From an uncultured Dorea sp. (lineage in GTDB: Bacteria; Bacillota_A; Clostridia; Lachnospirales; Lachnospiraceae), in the NCBI GenBank assembly GCA_910579015.1, contig CAJTRO010000012.1, positions 22,263-86,262 on the forward strand: a DNA stretch of 64,000 bases, given 5' to 3'. Every line of letters starts with the position of its first letter. The stretch's first letter is position 1. A program made the position numbers and the translations under genes. Shown in pieces: positions 51,635 through 61,183 of this stretch. The notes beneath the pieces are model-generated. The model saw only the letters and a program-made list of their open reading frames with translations. It did no database searches and had not been told where the DNA came from.

Positions 51635-52510
51635 ATGACATATTATCAGTTTATACATGAGGTAGAGATGAAGGTAAAGGAGAGGATGGAGGACGGCATA
51701 TCTGTGTTCATCCATTCGACAGTAAAGAATAACGCGGCGATGAGATACGGACTGACCATAGCCAGGAAGGGGACCAATATCTTTCCTACTATCTATCTGG
51801 AGGAGTATTACCGGCAGTTTAAGGGCGGAAGCTCCGTGGAGAGCATAGCCTCCGATATCCTGAGAACATATTCGACAGTGCATTTTCAGAAGCCGTTTAG
51901 CGGGGAATTCATCCAGGACTATCAGAACATCAAGGGGAAGATCATCTATCATCTGGTGAACAGAAAGTCCAATGAGGATCTGTTGAAAGAAGTGCCATAT
52001 GAAGAATATCTGGATCTTGCGTTGGTCTATTATGTACTGCTTGAGGTCAGCGCCTATGGGATGGCGTCTATGATGATCCAGAACGATCACCTCAAGATGT
52101 GGAACGTGCCGGAAGAGGAGATCGCCCGCAGAGCCCGTGCGAACACGAAGAGACTGCTTCCCTATGAATTCCGCACGATGTATGCTCTGTTAGAAGAGCT
52201 GATGGATATAGAAGGGACCGGAAGGGAGGACGTTATGTACGTGCTGAGCAATCAGATCCGCAGCCACGGCGCGGCGGCAATCCTGTATGAGGGGCGTCTT
52301 GCGGGGATTGGCGAGTATCTCAAGGAGAACTATTACGTGCTTCCAAGCAGCGTGCATGAGGTGATCATTGTACCAGAGAGCGCATCGCCCGGACGAAGCG
52401 TATTAGACCGCCTTGTGAGGGAGGTGAATGACACGCAGGTGGACCAGGAGGACGTTCTGTCAGACCATGCCTACTATTATGACAGGAGGAAGGGGTGTCT
52501 TCTTTTGTAA
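51635..52510 (+). CDS. DUF5688-family protein
   Basis: 291 aa. Pattern NNAAMRYGLTIARKG, FPTIYLEEYYRQF, IIYHLVNRKSNEDLL, VPYEEYLDLALVYYVLL and a C-terminal VLPSSVHEVIIVPES agrees with the DUF5688 family abundant in Lachnospiraceae, function unknown. Cytoplasmic by sequence. AAAGGAGAGG precedes ATG. Single gene. Confidence 0.78.
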   Translation: MTYYQFIHEVEMKVKERMEDGISVFIHSTVKNNAAMRYGLTIARKGTNIFPTIYLEEYYRQFKGGSSVESIASDILRTYSTVHFQKPFSGEFIQDYQNIKGKIIYHLVNRKSNEDLLKEVPYEEYLDLALVYYVLLEVSAYGMASMMIQNDHLKMWNVPEEEIARRARANTKRLLPYEFRTMYALLEELMDIEGTGREDVMYVLSNQIRSHGAAAILYEGRLAGIGEYLKENYYVLPSSVHEVIIVPESASPGRSVLDRLVREVNDTQVDQEDVLSDHAYYYDRRKGCLLL

Positions 52511-52639
52511 AAATGCTGTAAAATACTCGTGAAAAAGTTCATAAAGTGCTCATATCGGAAAAATTAAAGAAAATGTGTGAAATGCCGATATCATTTCCTT
52601 TACTTTTTCGGACAAATATGTTAATATTACTTTCGTAAT

Positions 52640-52711
52640 GCACCCGTAGCTCAGGGGATAGAGCACCGCCCTCCGGAGGCGGGAGCGGCGGTTCGAATCC
52701 GCCCGGGTGTG
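52640..52711 (+). tRNA. tRNA-Arg (anticodon CCG)
   Basis: Cloverleaf: acceptor GCACCCG with CGGGTGT (first pair G-U), D-arm GCTC…GAGC, anticodon stem CCGCC/GGCGG with loop CTCCGGA (anticodon CCG), 4-nt variable loop, T-arm GGCGG TTCGAAT CCGCC. No encoded CCA. Reads the rare CGG arginine codon. Lies 0.8 kb upstream of argS. Confidence 0.95.
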
Positions 52712-52753
52712 TATTTTTGTAAATATTTTTAAGTGCATATGGAGGTAGTCTTT

Positions 52754-53383
52754 ATGGAAGGAAGAGAAAGGGACTGCTTACGCCAGCGCAGAAGGCACAG
52801 AAGAGGCATTGTATTGATCACTCTGACCGTGCTTGCGGTGACCGCAGGAGCAGCCGGATCGAGCCTTACCGAAGCGAAAGTCCAGAAAGCACAAAAGACA
52901 AGTTCCGACCGTGTGACTGTGGAGAACAGATACTGTGAGATCATGGAGCTGAATCCACTCCGAAGGGAGGAATATCCCAGGGTTGCAGAGGCTGTGAGAG
53001 AGTATTACAGGCAGCAGGAGGAGGAAGCCGGTTTTGTAGAGGCTTATGACGATATCCAGGTCTATACGAAGGAAGGCAGATATAAGGGTACATATGTGGC
53101 GTTTGCCAGATACGACATGAAGATAAGGGACATTTATACAAAGGTTCCGGGGTTGGGCACGGTATATGTGGAAGAAGATGGAGAAGACGGCTATCGGGTG
53201 AGCGCTTCTGTGGAGGATGAAGATATCAAGTCTTATATCCGGAAGATTACGGAGCATGAAGATGTAGAGACGCTTATGGCCAGCACGCAGGATTCCTATC
53301 AGACGGCGCTTCGGTCAGACGCCTTACTTCAGGAAGCGTTAGCAGATCTTAAGAGCGCCTATGAAGATTCCACAGAGAGCTGA
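52754..53383 (+). CDS. conserved membrane-anchored hypothetical protein
   Basis: 209 aa. Basic N-terminus (RQRRRHRRG) and one hydrophobic segment at about 17-37, then an extracytoplasmic domain (NPLRREEYPRVAEAVREYY, YKGTYVAFARYDMKI, VPGLGTVYVEED) and a helical C-terminus. No known family. GGAGG at 52741-52745 serves ATG 52754; GTG 52733 and ATG 52739 lie before it. Similar genes occur in Lachnospiraceae. Confidence 0.72.
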   Translation: MEGRERDCLRQRRRHRRGIVLITLTVLAVTAGAAGSSLTEAKVQKAQKTSSDRVTVENRYCEIMELNPLRREEYPRVAEAVREYYRQQEEEAGFVEAYDDIQVYTKEGRYKGTYVAFARYDMKIRDIYTKVPGLGTVYVEEDGEDGYRVSASVEDEDIKSYIRKITEHEDVETLMASTQDSYQTALRSDALLQEALADLKSAYEDSTES

Positions 53384-53437
53384 TTTTTCGATGGTCGGCG
53401 CCTGCGTATATGTTGTCACTGATTAAGAAGGATTTCA

Positions 53438-53480
53438 AAGGGCCAGATTCCTGTGGATTACAGAAAGCTGGTTCTTTTTC
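53438..53480 (+). terminator. terminator before argS
   Basis: GGGCCAG / CTGGTTC stem (two G-U pairs) followed by TTTTTC. No T-box features were found. Confidence 0.55.
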
Positions 53481-53510
53481 ATTTTAAAAGAAGATTAAGG
53501 GAGGATAAGG

Positions 53511-55277
53511 ATGAAGACGATCATAGAACTTATTACAGAGGAGATCGCCGGGGCATTTGCAGAGGCCGGGTACGATAAGGAGTATGGGAGGGTAACGCTG
53601 TCTAACAGGCCGGATCTGTGTGAATACCAGTGTAACGGCGCCATGGCGGGGGCGAAGACTTATAAGAAGGCTCCGATCATGATCGCGGCAGATGTGGCCG
53701 CGAAGCTTTCAGACAGCCGCTGTTTTGAAGAAGTCAGCGCAGTGAATCCGGGATTTATCAATCTGAAGCTTAAGAAGGAGTTTGTGGCACAGTATCTGAA
53801 CCAGATGGCAGAAGATGAGCGTCTGGGACTTGAAGAAGTACAAGGTCCGCAGATGATCGTGATGGATTACGGCGGGCCGAACGTGGCGAAGCCGCTCCAT
53901 GTGGGACATCTGAGGTCTGCGATCATTGGCGAGAGCATTAAGAGGATTGCAAGAAGGATGGGGCATCAGGTTCTGGGCGACATCCATCTGGGCGACTGGG
54001 GATATCAGATGGGGCTGATCATTACGGAGCTTCGGATCCGCAAGCCGGAGCTTCCTTATTTTGATGAGGACTATAAGGGAGAATATCCGAAGGAAGCCCC
54101 GTTTACCATAGGAGAGCTGGAGGAGATCTATCCAACGGCGAGCGGTAAGGCGAAGGAAGACGACGGATACCGTCAGGAGGCCTTGCAGGCGACCTGTCTT
54201 TTGCAGAACGGCCACAGGGGATACAGGGCTGTATGGAACCATATCATGAATGTGTCGGTGTCTGATCTTAAGAAGAATTATGAGAGACTGAATGTGCATT
54301 TCGATCTCTGGAAGGGAGAGGCCGACGCGCAGGCTTATATCCCGGATATGATCGAATGGATGAAGAAGGACGGGTATGCGCATATCGACGAGGGCGCGCT
54401 GGTGATTGACGTGCAGAAGGAGACGGATACCAAGGATATTCCGCCATGTATGATCCAGAAGTCAGACGGAGCGTCTCTTTACGGAACGACGGATCTTGCC
54501 ACCCTGATACAGAGGGAAGAGGATTACAAACCGGACAGGATCATATACATTGCAGATAAGCGTCAGGACCTGCATTTCCTTCAGGTGTTCAGAGCCGCGA
54601 AGAAGACAGGGATCGTCCCGGACGGGACAGAGCTTCGCTTCCTGGGCTTCGGCACGATGAACGGCAGGGACGGCAAGCCTTTTAAGACCAGGGAAGGCGG
54701 CGTGATGCGTCTTGAGAACCTGATCGGGGAGATCGAGGAGGAGATGTATAAGAAGATTGCCGAGAACCGTACCGTCGAAGAGGAAGAGGCAAAAGAGACG
54801 GCGAAGATCGTGGGGATGTCTGCCATCAAGTACGGCGATCTGTCCAACCAGGCGTCGAAAGATTATGTGTTTGACGTAGATCGGTTCACCTCCTTTGAAG
54901 GAAATACGGGGCCGTATATTCTGTATACCATCGTCCGTATCAAGTCTATTCTGAATAAGTACCAGGCAGAGGGCAGGACGGCAGAGGGCAGCCGTATAGA
55001 GAGCGCCCATAACGACAGTGAGAAAGCGCTGATGCTTGAGGCTTTAAAGTATAATGAAGTGACAGAGGCCGCGTTTAATGAACTGGCGCCGCACAAGATC
55101 TGTGCGTTTATCTATGACCTGGCGAACACGTTCAACCGGTTCTACCATGAGACGAAGATTCTTTCGGAGGAAGACGAGGCAAAGCAGAGGAGTTACATCG
55201 CACTGCTTGTGCTGACGAAGAGGATCCTTGAGGCGTGCATCGATATGCTGGGATTCGAAGCGCCGGAGAGGATGTAG
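53511..55277 (+). CDS. argS: arginyl-tRNA synthetase
   Basis: 588 aa class I synthetase. ArgRS-specific N-domain, GGPNVAKPLHVGHLRSAI (HIGH motif HVGH near 130), DLATLIQREED, the KMSK-like loop FGTMNGRDGKPFKTREGG and the DALR anticodon-binding domain with MLGFEAPERM end. Charges arginine onto tRNA. GGGAGGA lies before ATG. The upstream region shows no T-box. Confidence 0.96.
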   Translation: MKTIIELITEEIAGAFAEAGYDKEYGRVTLSNRPDLCEYQCNGAMAGAKTYKKAPIMIAADVAAKLSDSRCFEEVSAVNPGFINLKLKKEFVAQYLNQMAEDERLGLEEVQGPQMIVMDYGGPNVAKPLHVGHLRSAIIGESIKRIARRMGHQVLGDIHLGDWGYQMGLIITELRIRKPELPYFDEDYKGEYPKEAPFTIGELEEIYPTASGKAKEDDGYRQEALQATCLLQNGHRGYRAVWNHIMNVSVSDLKKNYERLNVHFDLWKGEADAQAYIPDMIEWMKKDGYAHIDEGALVIDVQKETDTKDIPPCMIQKSDGASLYGTTDLATLIQREEDYKPDRIIYIADKRQDLHFLQVFRAAKKTGIVPDGTELRFLGFGTMNGRDGKPFKTREGGVMRLENLIGEIEEEMYKKIAENRTVEEEEAKETAKIVGMSAIKYGDLSNQASKDYVFDVDRFTSFEGNTGPYILYTIVRIKSILNKYQAEGRTAEGSRIESAHNDSEKALMLEALKYNEVTEAAFNELAPHKICAFIYDLANTFNRFYHETKILSEEDEAKQRSYIALLVLTKRILEACIDMLGFEAPERM

Positions 55278-55311
55278 TGAAGTAAGATATGAAGAGAGGA
55301 TAAGAGAGCAG

Positions 55312-56469
55312 ATGGAGACAGAGAAATTATTCTATCGGGACGGATATATGAAGGAATTCGATGCAAGCGTCATTTCCTGTAAGCAGACAGAGGGCGGGTA
55401 TGAGGTTGTGCTTAACAGGACGGCCTTCTTCCCGGAGGGAGGCGGACAATACGCAGATCCTGGCTGGCTTTCAGAGGCAGAGGTGCTGGATGTTCAGGAG
55501 AAGGACGGCGTGATCTATCATAAGGTGAGCGGGGCTCTTGAGGAAGGAACGACGGTGCACGGAAGGCTTGACTGGGATATACGTTTCGAAAGGATGCAGC
55601 AGCATACAGGGGAGCATATCATATCAGGGATCGTGCATGGAAGGTTCGGATATGAGAATGTGGGATTTCATCTTGGCAGTGATTACTGTACCATGGATTT
55701 CAACGGACCGATCACAAAGGAGGAGTTAAAAGAGATTGAACTGGAAGCGAATAAAGCCGTTTTCCGGAATCTGGCGGTAGGGATCACGTATCCGTCCAGA
55801 GAAGAGCTTTCGTCCATGGAATACAGGAGTAAGATCGAGATTGAAGGACAGGTCCGCATTGTGACCGTGCCGGGATATGATGTGTGCGCCTGCTGCGCTC
55901 CGCATCTTGGGACGACCGGGGAGATTGGGCTTATCAAGCTTGTGGACATGGTCAATTATAAGGGCGGGGAGCGCATTACGATGCTCTGTGGTTTTCGGGC
56001 CCTGGCAGATTATGAGATCAAGGAGGAGAATATCAAGGCAGTCTCTGCACTTCTGAGCGCGAAGGAATATGAAACCGCGGATGCAGTCTCACATCTCAAA
56101 GAAGAAGCAGGAAGCCTGAAAGGGAAGATCGCATCCTTGCAGCAGAAGCTGCTGGCATATCAGGCGGCCGAGATTCCGGTGGAGGAAGACGTGGTACTTG
56201 TATTCGACTCTGGATTGTCCCAGAATGCGCCGAGAGAGCTGATGAACCTCCTTCTCAATAAAGGCGCGAAGATCTGCGCCGTGTTTGCAGGCACAGACAA
56301 AGACGGATACCGGTATGTAATAGGAAGCAGGGAGACGGATGTGCGCCCGCTGTGCAGAAGGCTTAACGAAGAATTCAACGGCAGGGGCGGCGGAAAGCCG
56401 GAGATGGTGCAGGGTTCCTTGCAGGGGGATGAGGCGGCGATCCGGACAAGTTTCGGTTCCGGTTGCTGA
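55312..56469 (+). CDS. AlaX-like alanyl-tRNA editing protein
   Basis: 385 aa. Resembles the editing half of AlaRS: FFPEGGGQYADPG, zinc-site HTGEH near 100 and CACCAPHLG near 185, then a coiled region and a DHHA1-like C-terminus with FNGRGGGKPEMVQGSL. Hydrolyses mischarged Ser- or Gly-tRNA(Ala); long AlaX-L form. ATG 55312 follows GAGAGGA at 12 nt; the frame is open to 55228 within argS but has no other Met. Follows argS by 34 nt. Confidence 0.88.
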   Translation: METEKLFYRDGYMKEFDASVISCKQTEGGYEVVLNRTAFFPEGGGQYADPGWLSEAEVLDVQEKDGVIYHKVSGALEEGTTVHGRLDWDIRFERMQQHTGEHIISGIVHGRFGYENVGFHLGSDYCTMDFNGPITKEELKEIELEANKAVFRNLAVGITYPSREELSSMEYRSKIEIEGQVRIVTVPGYDVCACCAPHLGTTGEIGLIKLVDMVNYKGGERITMLCGFRALADYEIKEENIKAVSALLSAKEYETADAVSHLKEEAGSLKGKIASLQQKLLAYQAAEIPVEEDVVLVFDSGLSQNAPRELMNLLLNKGAKICAVFAGTDKDGYRYVIGSRETDVRPLCRRLNEEFNGRGGGKPEMVQGSLQGDEAAIRTSFGSGC

Positions 56470-56595
56470 TATAGCAGGGAATATATTTTTGATTTAATGA
56501 TTTTATCACGGTTCTGTCACAGTTTAAACACAATTAAGCAGTAGACTACTAACAGAAACAAAGAAAACAGAACTAAGATGAAAGGAGTCATCAAT

Positions 56596-57864
56596 ATGGA
56601 TCATCAATATAATTATTATACACCAGGTCAGGATTCAGATCCGCAGAATCATTCAGAATACGGACAGCCTAAAAAGAAGAAGGGAGCGCCGAAGTGGGTG
56701 AAGATGGTCTGCTATGGCCTGATAATCGGAGTAACAGCAAGTGCGGCGTTCCAGACAAGCAATATTGTGGCAGGGAAGCTGCTTGGAACGAAGGATGCCG
56801 AAAAGAGCGCCGCGAAGCAGGAGAGCGTTAATAATACGAAGCTTACGACGGTTTCTGACGGTACGGTAGAATCCGATGTGGCAGAGATTACTAAGAATGC
56901 GATGCCGTCGGTTGTATCTATCACGAATATGAGCGTACAGCAGGTCTTGAGTTTCTTTGGAGGCGTGCAGGAGAGGACGAGCGAGAGTGCAGGATCCGGG
57001 ATCATCATCGGACAGAACGATACAGAGCTTCTGATCGTGACCAATAACCATGTGGTAGAAGGAAGCGACACGCTGACCGTTTCCTTCATAGACGAGGAGA
57101 GTGTGGAGGCGAATGTCAAGGGGACAGACGCAAACAGAGATTTGGCGGTTGTGGCGGTAGAGCTTAGTAAGATCAAGGACAGTACCCGGGATAAGATCGC
57201 AGTGGCGACGCTCGGGGATTCCGAACAGATACAGGTAGGCGAAGAGGTGATCGCCATCGGTAATGCACTGGGATATGGACAGTCTGTCACGAAGGGGATT
57301 GTCTCAGCCACAGGCAGGAGCATCGACGGGATCGACAGCAGTCTGATCCAGACGGACGCGGCCATCAATCCGGGAAACAGCGGAGGCGCACTGCTGAATG
57401 CAAAAGGAGAGGTCATCGGGATCAATACGGCGAAGGCGGCGATGAACGCGGTAGAAGGAATGGGTTACGCCATTCCGGTATCTGAGGCGCAGGCGACGAT
57501 AGAGGGATTGATGAACCGGGAGACGCGGACGAAGGTTGCCGAGGAAGAGAGAGGATACATTGGTATTGTCAATGGAGAAGATGTGACACAGGATGTATCG
57601 GAGATGTATGGTATGCCGATGGGCGTCTATGTCTCAGAGATAGCAAGGGGCAGCGGCGCGGATAAGGCAGGCATCACGAAGGGAACTGTGATCACGGCGC
57701 TGAACGGGATATCCGTAAACGGTATGGAGGCTCTTAAGGAACAGTTGCAGTATTACAGGATAGGCGAGACAGTCACTCTGACGATAGAGACGCCGGGAAA
57801 AGGCGGAGAATACGAAAGTAAGGACGTAGAAGTGACACTTGGAGCAGGAAGTACCGCAAAATAA
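56596..57864 (+). CDS. htrA: HtrA/DegP-type membrane serine protease
   Basis: 422 aa. Cytoplasmic Tyr/Gln-rich head and basic KKKKG, membrane anchor at about 35-55, trypsin-like domain with His (TNNHVVEG), Asp (NRDLAVV) and Ser (NPGNSGGAL), and a C-terminal PDZ domain (GVYVSEIARGSGADKAGI). Degrades misfolded proteins outside the membrane. AAAGGAG gives ATG 56596 8 nt spacing; ATG 56578 precedes that site. Confidence 0.93.
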   Translation: MDHQYNYYTPGQDSDPQNHSEYGQPKKKKGAPKWVKMVCYGLIIGVTASAAFQTSNIVAGKLLGTKDAEKSAAKQESVNNTKLTTVSDGTVESDVAEITKNAMPSVVSITNMSVQQVLSFFGGVQERTSESAGSGIIIGQNDTELLIVTNNHVVEGSDTLTVSFIDEESVEANVKGTDANRDLAVVAVELSKIKDSTRDKIAVATLGDSEQIQVGEEVIAIGNALGYGQSVTKGIVSATGRSIDGIDSSLIQTDAAINPGNSGGALLNAKGEVIGINTAKAAMNAVEGMGYAIPVSEAQATIEGLMNRETRTKVAEEERGYIGIVNGEDVTQDVSEMYGMPMGVYVSEIARGSGADKAGITKGTVITALNGISVNGMEALKEQLQYYRIGETVTLTIETPGKGGEYESKDVEVTLGAGSTAK

Positions 57865-57892
57865 TATTATCTGAAAATAATTAAAATAATTT

Positions 57893-57921
57893 TTGATATT
57901 TTATGTCGGATGTAGTATAAT
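57893..57921 (+). promoter_or_regulatory. promoter of the zinc-ribbon gene
   Basis: TTGATA, 17-nt spacer, TATAAT, 76 nt before the start codon. Confidence 0.65.
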
Positions 57922-57996
57922 GACCGTATACGTGGAAATTGCGATATGTCAAATTATAAAACTGCAATAATATTACATGAGGAGGAACACATTCTG

Positions 57997-58416
57997 ATGA
58001 AATGTCCAATATGCGGTCAAGAATTGAAGCCCGGGAAAAAAGATCCGAATTATCTCTTATGCTATAATTGTAAGAAGAAGTTCAAGGTTCCCCAGAAGAA
58101 GATAGAAAGTCACGGGGATGAGGATGAGGAAGAAGAACAGAAGTATTCCAATATACCTCCCAAGCAGGTTCGTAAGAAGCGTGAGGCAGAGATGCGTCAG
58201 GCTTATGACGAGATGCTTGCCGCAGGAGACGGCAGCAGGAAGAAGACGAGGCCGGCGAATCCAAAACCGAAGCGCAGAGAAGAGATAGAGGATGATTACG
58301 ATGACGATTATTATGATGACGAGGATGACGAGAAGATGTCCAAGCTTCCGATTATCATACTTGGTATTGCGATCGTGATCGTGGCGGCGCTGATCATATT
58401 CGTATTATTAAAATAG
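57997..58416 (+). CDS. zinc-ribbon tail-anchored membrane protein
   Basis: 139 aa. N-terminal zinc ribbon (CPICGQELKPGKKDP … CYNCKKKFKVP), a charged middle with Lys/Arg- and Asp/Glu-rich runs, and a single C-terminal membrane helix (LPIIILGIAIVIVAALII). It should be tail-anchored with the ribbon in the cytoplasm. Function unknown. TGAGGAGGA lies before ATG 57997; the open frame to 57946 is not supported. Confidence 0.75.
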   Translation: MKCPICGQELKPGKKDPNYLLCYNCKKKFKVPQKKIESHGDEDEEEEQKYSNIPPKQVRKKREAEMRQAYDEMLAAGDGSRKKTRPANPKPKRREEIEDDYDDDYYDDEDDEKMSKLPIIILGIAIVIVAALIIFVLLK

Positions 58417-58437
58417 TTAAGCATGTAAGAAAGAATA

Positions 58438-58486
58438 AAAGAGACTGACAGGGGATATCAAAAGTTTCCCTGCCAGTCTCTTTTTG
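58438..58486. terminator. bidirectional terminator
   Basis: AAAGAGACTG-A-CAGGG … CCCTG-C-CAGTCTCTTT followed by TTTT on + and TTTTATTC on -, placed between two convergent genes. Confidence 0.9.
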
Positions 58487-58512
58487 AATTGTGCGCATTC
58501 CCGGTCCAAAGC

Positions 58513-60027
58513 TTATTTTGGAAGCATCATATATAATTTCACCCCAAGCTCTATATCGAGACGCGTCTGCCTGTCGTCCAGTGAGATTTCCGCGATCTCG
58601 CAGATCCGGTCCATCCGGTGGAGCATGGTTTTATAATGGATGAACAGTTGTTTTGCTGTTTTGCTCAGATTCATGTTATTGCCGAGAAGAGAATCCAGCG
58701 TTTCGAGATACTGGGTGTTTTTGGCTTCATCATATGCGGCAAGCTTTTTTACGGCAGGAGGTATGATCTGCTCAAAATCCGCTGTGCTGGAATGGGCGGC
58801 CAGGATTCGTAACACTCCCATATCCTCATATTTTACGATATTATTTTTAAAGGCATGTGCAAACTGCAATGCATCTGCCGCTTCCCGGATTTTAAGAGGA
58901 ATGTGCGAAACCTGATTTGCGGCGCTGCTTATTCCTGCAAAGAAGGAGAGAAACCTGTACTTGTTTGTGATAGAGTCCTCTAATTCAGAGAGTGTTCTGT
59001 CGATGATATTATAGACATCCAGAGGCGGCAGAGCGCCCGGTATCCGGTACAAAACATGCAGATAAGGTTCTTTCATATAAAAGTAATAATTATCTTTGGA
59101 AAGATACTGTGTCATTTCTATAAGAGCTTCGGATATTTTTGAGGTACTTTTTGTCGTGTTGAGTTCGATGGAGAAGCTGATGTAGGTATCCGTCTTTCCC
59201 CAGCCGTATCCTTTTATCCGCTCTTCAAGCTGTTCCTCGTCTAAATTGCCTTCAAATAGATCCGTCAAAAAGGCGGCGATATATTTCTGCTCTATTTCCG
59301 CGACATAGTATTTTTTCAGATACAAAAATGCCAGCAGGCTTGCGGCAGTCTTTAAAAGCATTTCCAGATTTTCATCCAAGATATGATTCGTCACAGCTTC
59401 AAGATAACCATTAACCTCTCCCATGCACATGATAGGAAGCTTGATTCTGTCTGCGATGGCCTTGAACGGCTGAAAATCGGCAGACTGTGAGTAAAAGGAC
59501 AGATTCTTTTCGCTGTCATACAGAGAGATTGCGGCTGGGACATACCGGGTGAGATATTCAAGTATCTCAGGTTCCCTTGCTCCGGAAGCAAGAAGGTTCG
59601 AAAGATTGTTCTGTATTTCAAGATAATACTGGTGCCGGATCTTTAATATGACGCCCATGACAGCGGAGATCACGTCGATGAACGGTGTGTTTAAGGGCAG
59701 TCTTATGATGGGGATGCTGTATTTATCGCCCCCTTTCAGGATTGCCTCGGGGATGTCGTCAGAGGGATCCTTGTGCTTTATGATCAGAGCGCTGATATCT
59801 TTTTCGGCAAGCCGCGCTATGTATTCACTGTGGGAAAACGGGCCCAGAACGGCGCCATAAAGAGAAGTGAGCAAGACTTCGCCGCCACTTAACCATTGAA
59901 GCAAATCAGGATCTTCTGCTGTTGTGATGCCGGTAACGGCTTTTGACAGGCCGCCCGAACCTGCGCATATGGAGACGTTTTTTAAAACATCCAGTTTCAA
60001 GATGTCTGCCACAGTCAATATATTCAA
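58513..60027 (-). CDS. PucR/CdaR-type transcriptional regulator
   Basis: 504 aa. N-terminal PucR domain (LTVADILKL, AEDPDLLQWLSGGEVLLTS), a GGDEF-like middle and C-terminal HTH_30 (YLETLDSLLGNNMNLSKTAKQLFIHYKTMLHR split over helices). PucR proteins sense nutrients such as purines or amino acids. Start TTG 60027 is preferred because GGGGTGA lies about 5 nt upstream; GTG 60036 is inside that site. Divergent from a dipeptide ABC operon, its probable target. Confidence 0.85.
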   Translation of the reverse strand: MNILTVADILKLDVLKNVSICAGSGGLSKAVTGITTAEDPDLLQWLSGGEVLLTSLYGAVLGPFSHSEYIARLAEKDISALIIKHKDPSDDIPEAILKGGDKYSIPIIRLPLNTPFIDVISAVMGVILKIRHQYYLEIQNNLSNLLASGAREPEILEYLTRYVPAAISLYDSEKNLSFYSQSADFQPFKAIADRIKLPIMCMGEVNGYLEAVTNHILDENLEMLLKTAASLLAFLYLKKYYVAEIEQKYIAAFLTDLFEGNLDEEQLEERIKGYGWGKTDTYISFSIELNTTKSTSKISEALIEMTQYLSKDNYYFYMKEPYLHVLYRIPGALPPLDVYNIIDRTLSELEDSITNKYRFLSFFAGISSAANQVSHIPLKIREAADALQFAHAFKNNIVKYEDMGVLRILAAHSSTADFEQIIPPAVKKLAAYDEAKNTQYLETLDSLLGNNMNLSKTAKQLFIHYKTMLHRMDRICEIAEISLDDRQTRLDIELGVKLYMMLPK

Positions 60028-60171
60028 GAATCTCACCCCTCAGTCATAACTCTCTCTCAATCAATAACAACTTAATATACAGAATTTTACCACACAACGC
60101 ATAAAAATGCAGATGTCATAACAGGATAAAGTTTGTCGAACCATATCATCCCATTGTTCTAATGCCAAATT

Positions 60172-60191
60172 CCGTATACGGGTAGTATAAT
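60172..60191 (+). promoter_or_regulatory. dpp-type operon promoter region with palindrome
   Basis: TATAAT at 60186-60191 has a poor -35, and a perfect palindrome CCGTATACGG (60172-60181) sits just upstream in the spacer. This fits a regulated promoter; binding by the divergent PucR protein is inference. Confidence 0.5.
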
Positions 60192-60241
60192 GATTAAAAT
60201 TATTTTTATACAAAATCAAAAAAGCGTTGGAGGAATGAGCT

Positions 60242-61165
60242 ATGCTGAAGTTCACGTTGAAAAGGCTGGCATCGCTGGTGCTGGTGCTGATAGGGGTATC
60301 ATTTCTGGTGTTTATGCTGCTCTCACTGACACCGGGAGATCCGGTGAGGATGATGCTTGGTGAATCGGCCACACCGGAAGCGCAGGAAGCCCTCCGCAAG
60401 GAGATGGGCTTAGATGATCCGCTTCTTTTGCAGTATGGCCGCTATATGAAGAACATTGTGGTGCATCAGGACCTGGGGACGTCCTATTCTACACAGAGAC
60501 CGGTTTTGGATGAGATTATGAATGTCTTCCCCAATACGGTACAGTTAGCGGTTGCGGCAATGGTGATCGCGGTGATTCTTGGGATCTTTCTTGGGATCAT
60601 CTCTGCCGTGAAACAGAATTCACTGTTAGACAATATTGTTATGGTGCTTGCACTGATCGGAACGTCCGCTCCCATATTCTGGATCGGGATCCTGATGATC
60701 CTTTTGTTTTCGGTACAGCTTGGATGGCTTCCGCCGTCGGGCTTCGGAAGCTTTGAACAGCTCATCATGCCGGCAGTTGCCCTTGGTATGCAGAGTACGG
60801 CCGTTGTTGCCAGAATGACACGTTCGAGTATGCTTGAAGTCATCCGGCAGGATTTCGTTAAGACGGCCCGGGCGAAGGGGCAGAGGGAGATCATCGTTAT
60901 CTTAAAGCATGTATTCAGGAACGCCCTGATTCCGATCATCACAGTTGTAGGACTTCAGTTCGGTACGCTTCTGGGCGGAGCCATGCTTACAGAGGTCGTG
61001 TTCTCGATCCCGGGCGTCGGGCGTCTGATGATCGAGGCGATCAAGCAGAGAGACTTCCCGATCGTACAGGGAAGCGTCCTTTTTGTGGCGGCATGTTTCT
61101 CGCTTGTAAACCTTGCGGTAGATTTACTGTATGCCGTGGTTGATCCAAAGGTTTCCAAAGAATAG
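60242..61165 (+). CDS. dppB: dipeptide/oligopeptide ABC transporter permease, DppB-type
   Basis: 307 aa, six membrane segments. SLTPGDPVRMMLGESATPE after the first helix is typical of DppB/OppB, and the EAA loop (DFVKTARAKGQREIIVILKHVFRNALIPI) and GGAMLTEVVFSIPGVGRL are present. Forms the membrane channel with the next protein. The exact substrate (peptides, nickel or others) is not determined. GGAGG precedes ATG. Confidence 0.9.
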   Translation: MLKFTLKRLASLVLVLIGVSFLVFMLLSLTPGDPVRMMLGESATPEAQEALRKEMGLDDPLLLQYGRYMKNIVVHQDLGTSYSTQRPVLDEIMNVFPNTVQLAVAAMVIAVILGIFLGIISAVKQNSLLDNIVMVLALIGTSAPIFWIGILMILLFSVQLGWLPPSGFGSFEQLIMPAVALGMQSTAVVARMTRSSMLEVIRQDFVKTARAKGQREIIVILKHVFRNALIPIITVVGLQFGTLLGGAMLTEVVFSIPGVGRLMIEAIKQRDFPIVQGSVLFVAACFSLVNLAVDLLYAVVDPKVSKE

Positions 61166-61183
61166 GTAAGGAGGAAAAGGAAA

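Noticed and set aside
53384..53510. T-box leader before argS
   Set aside because: No T-box sequence or antiterminator; the hairpin is better read as the terminator of the preceding gene.
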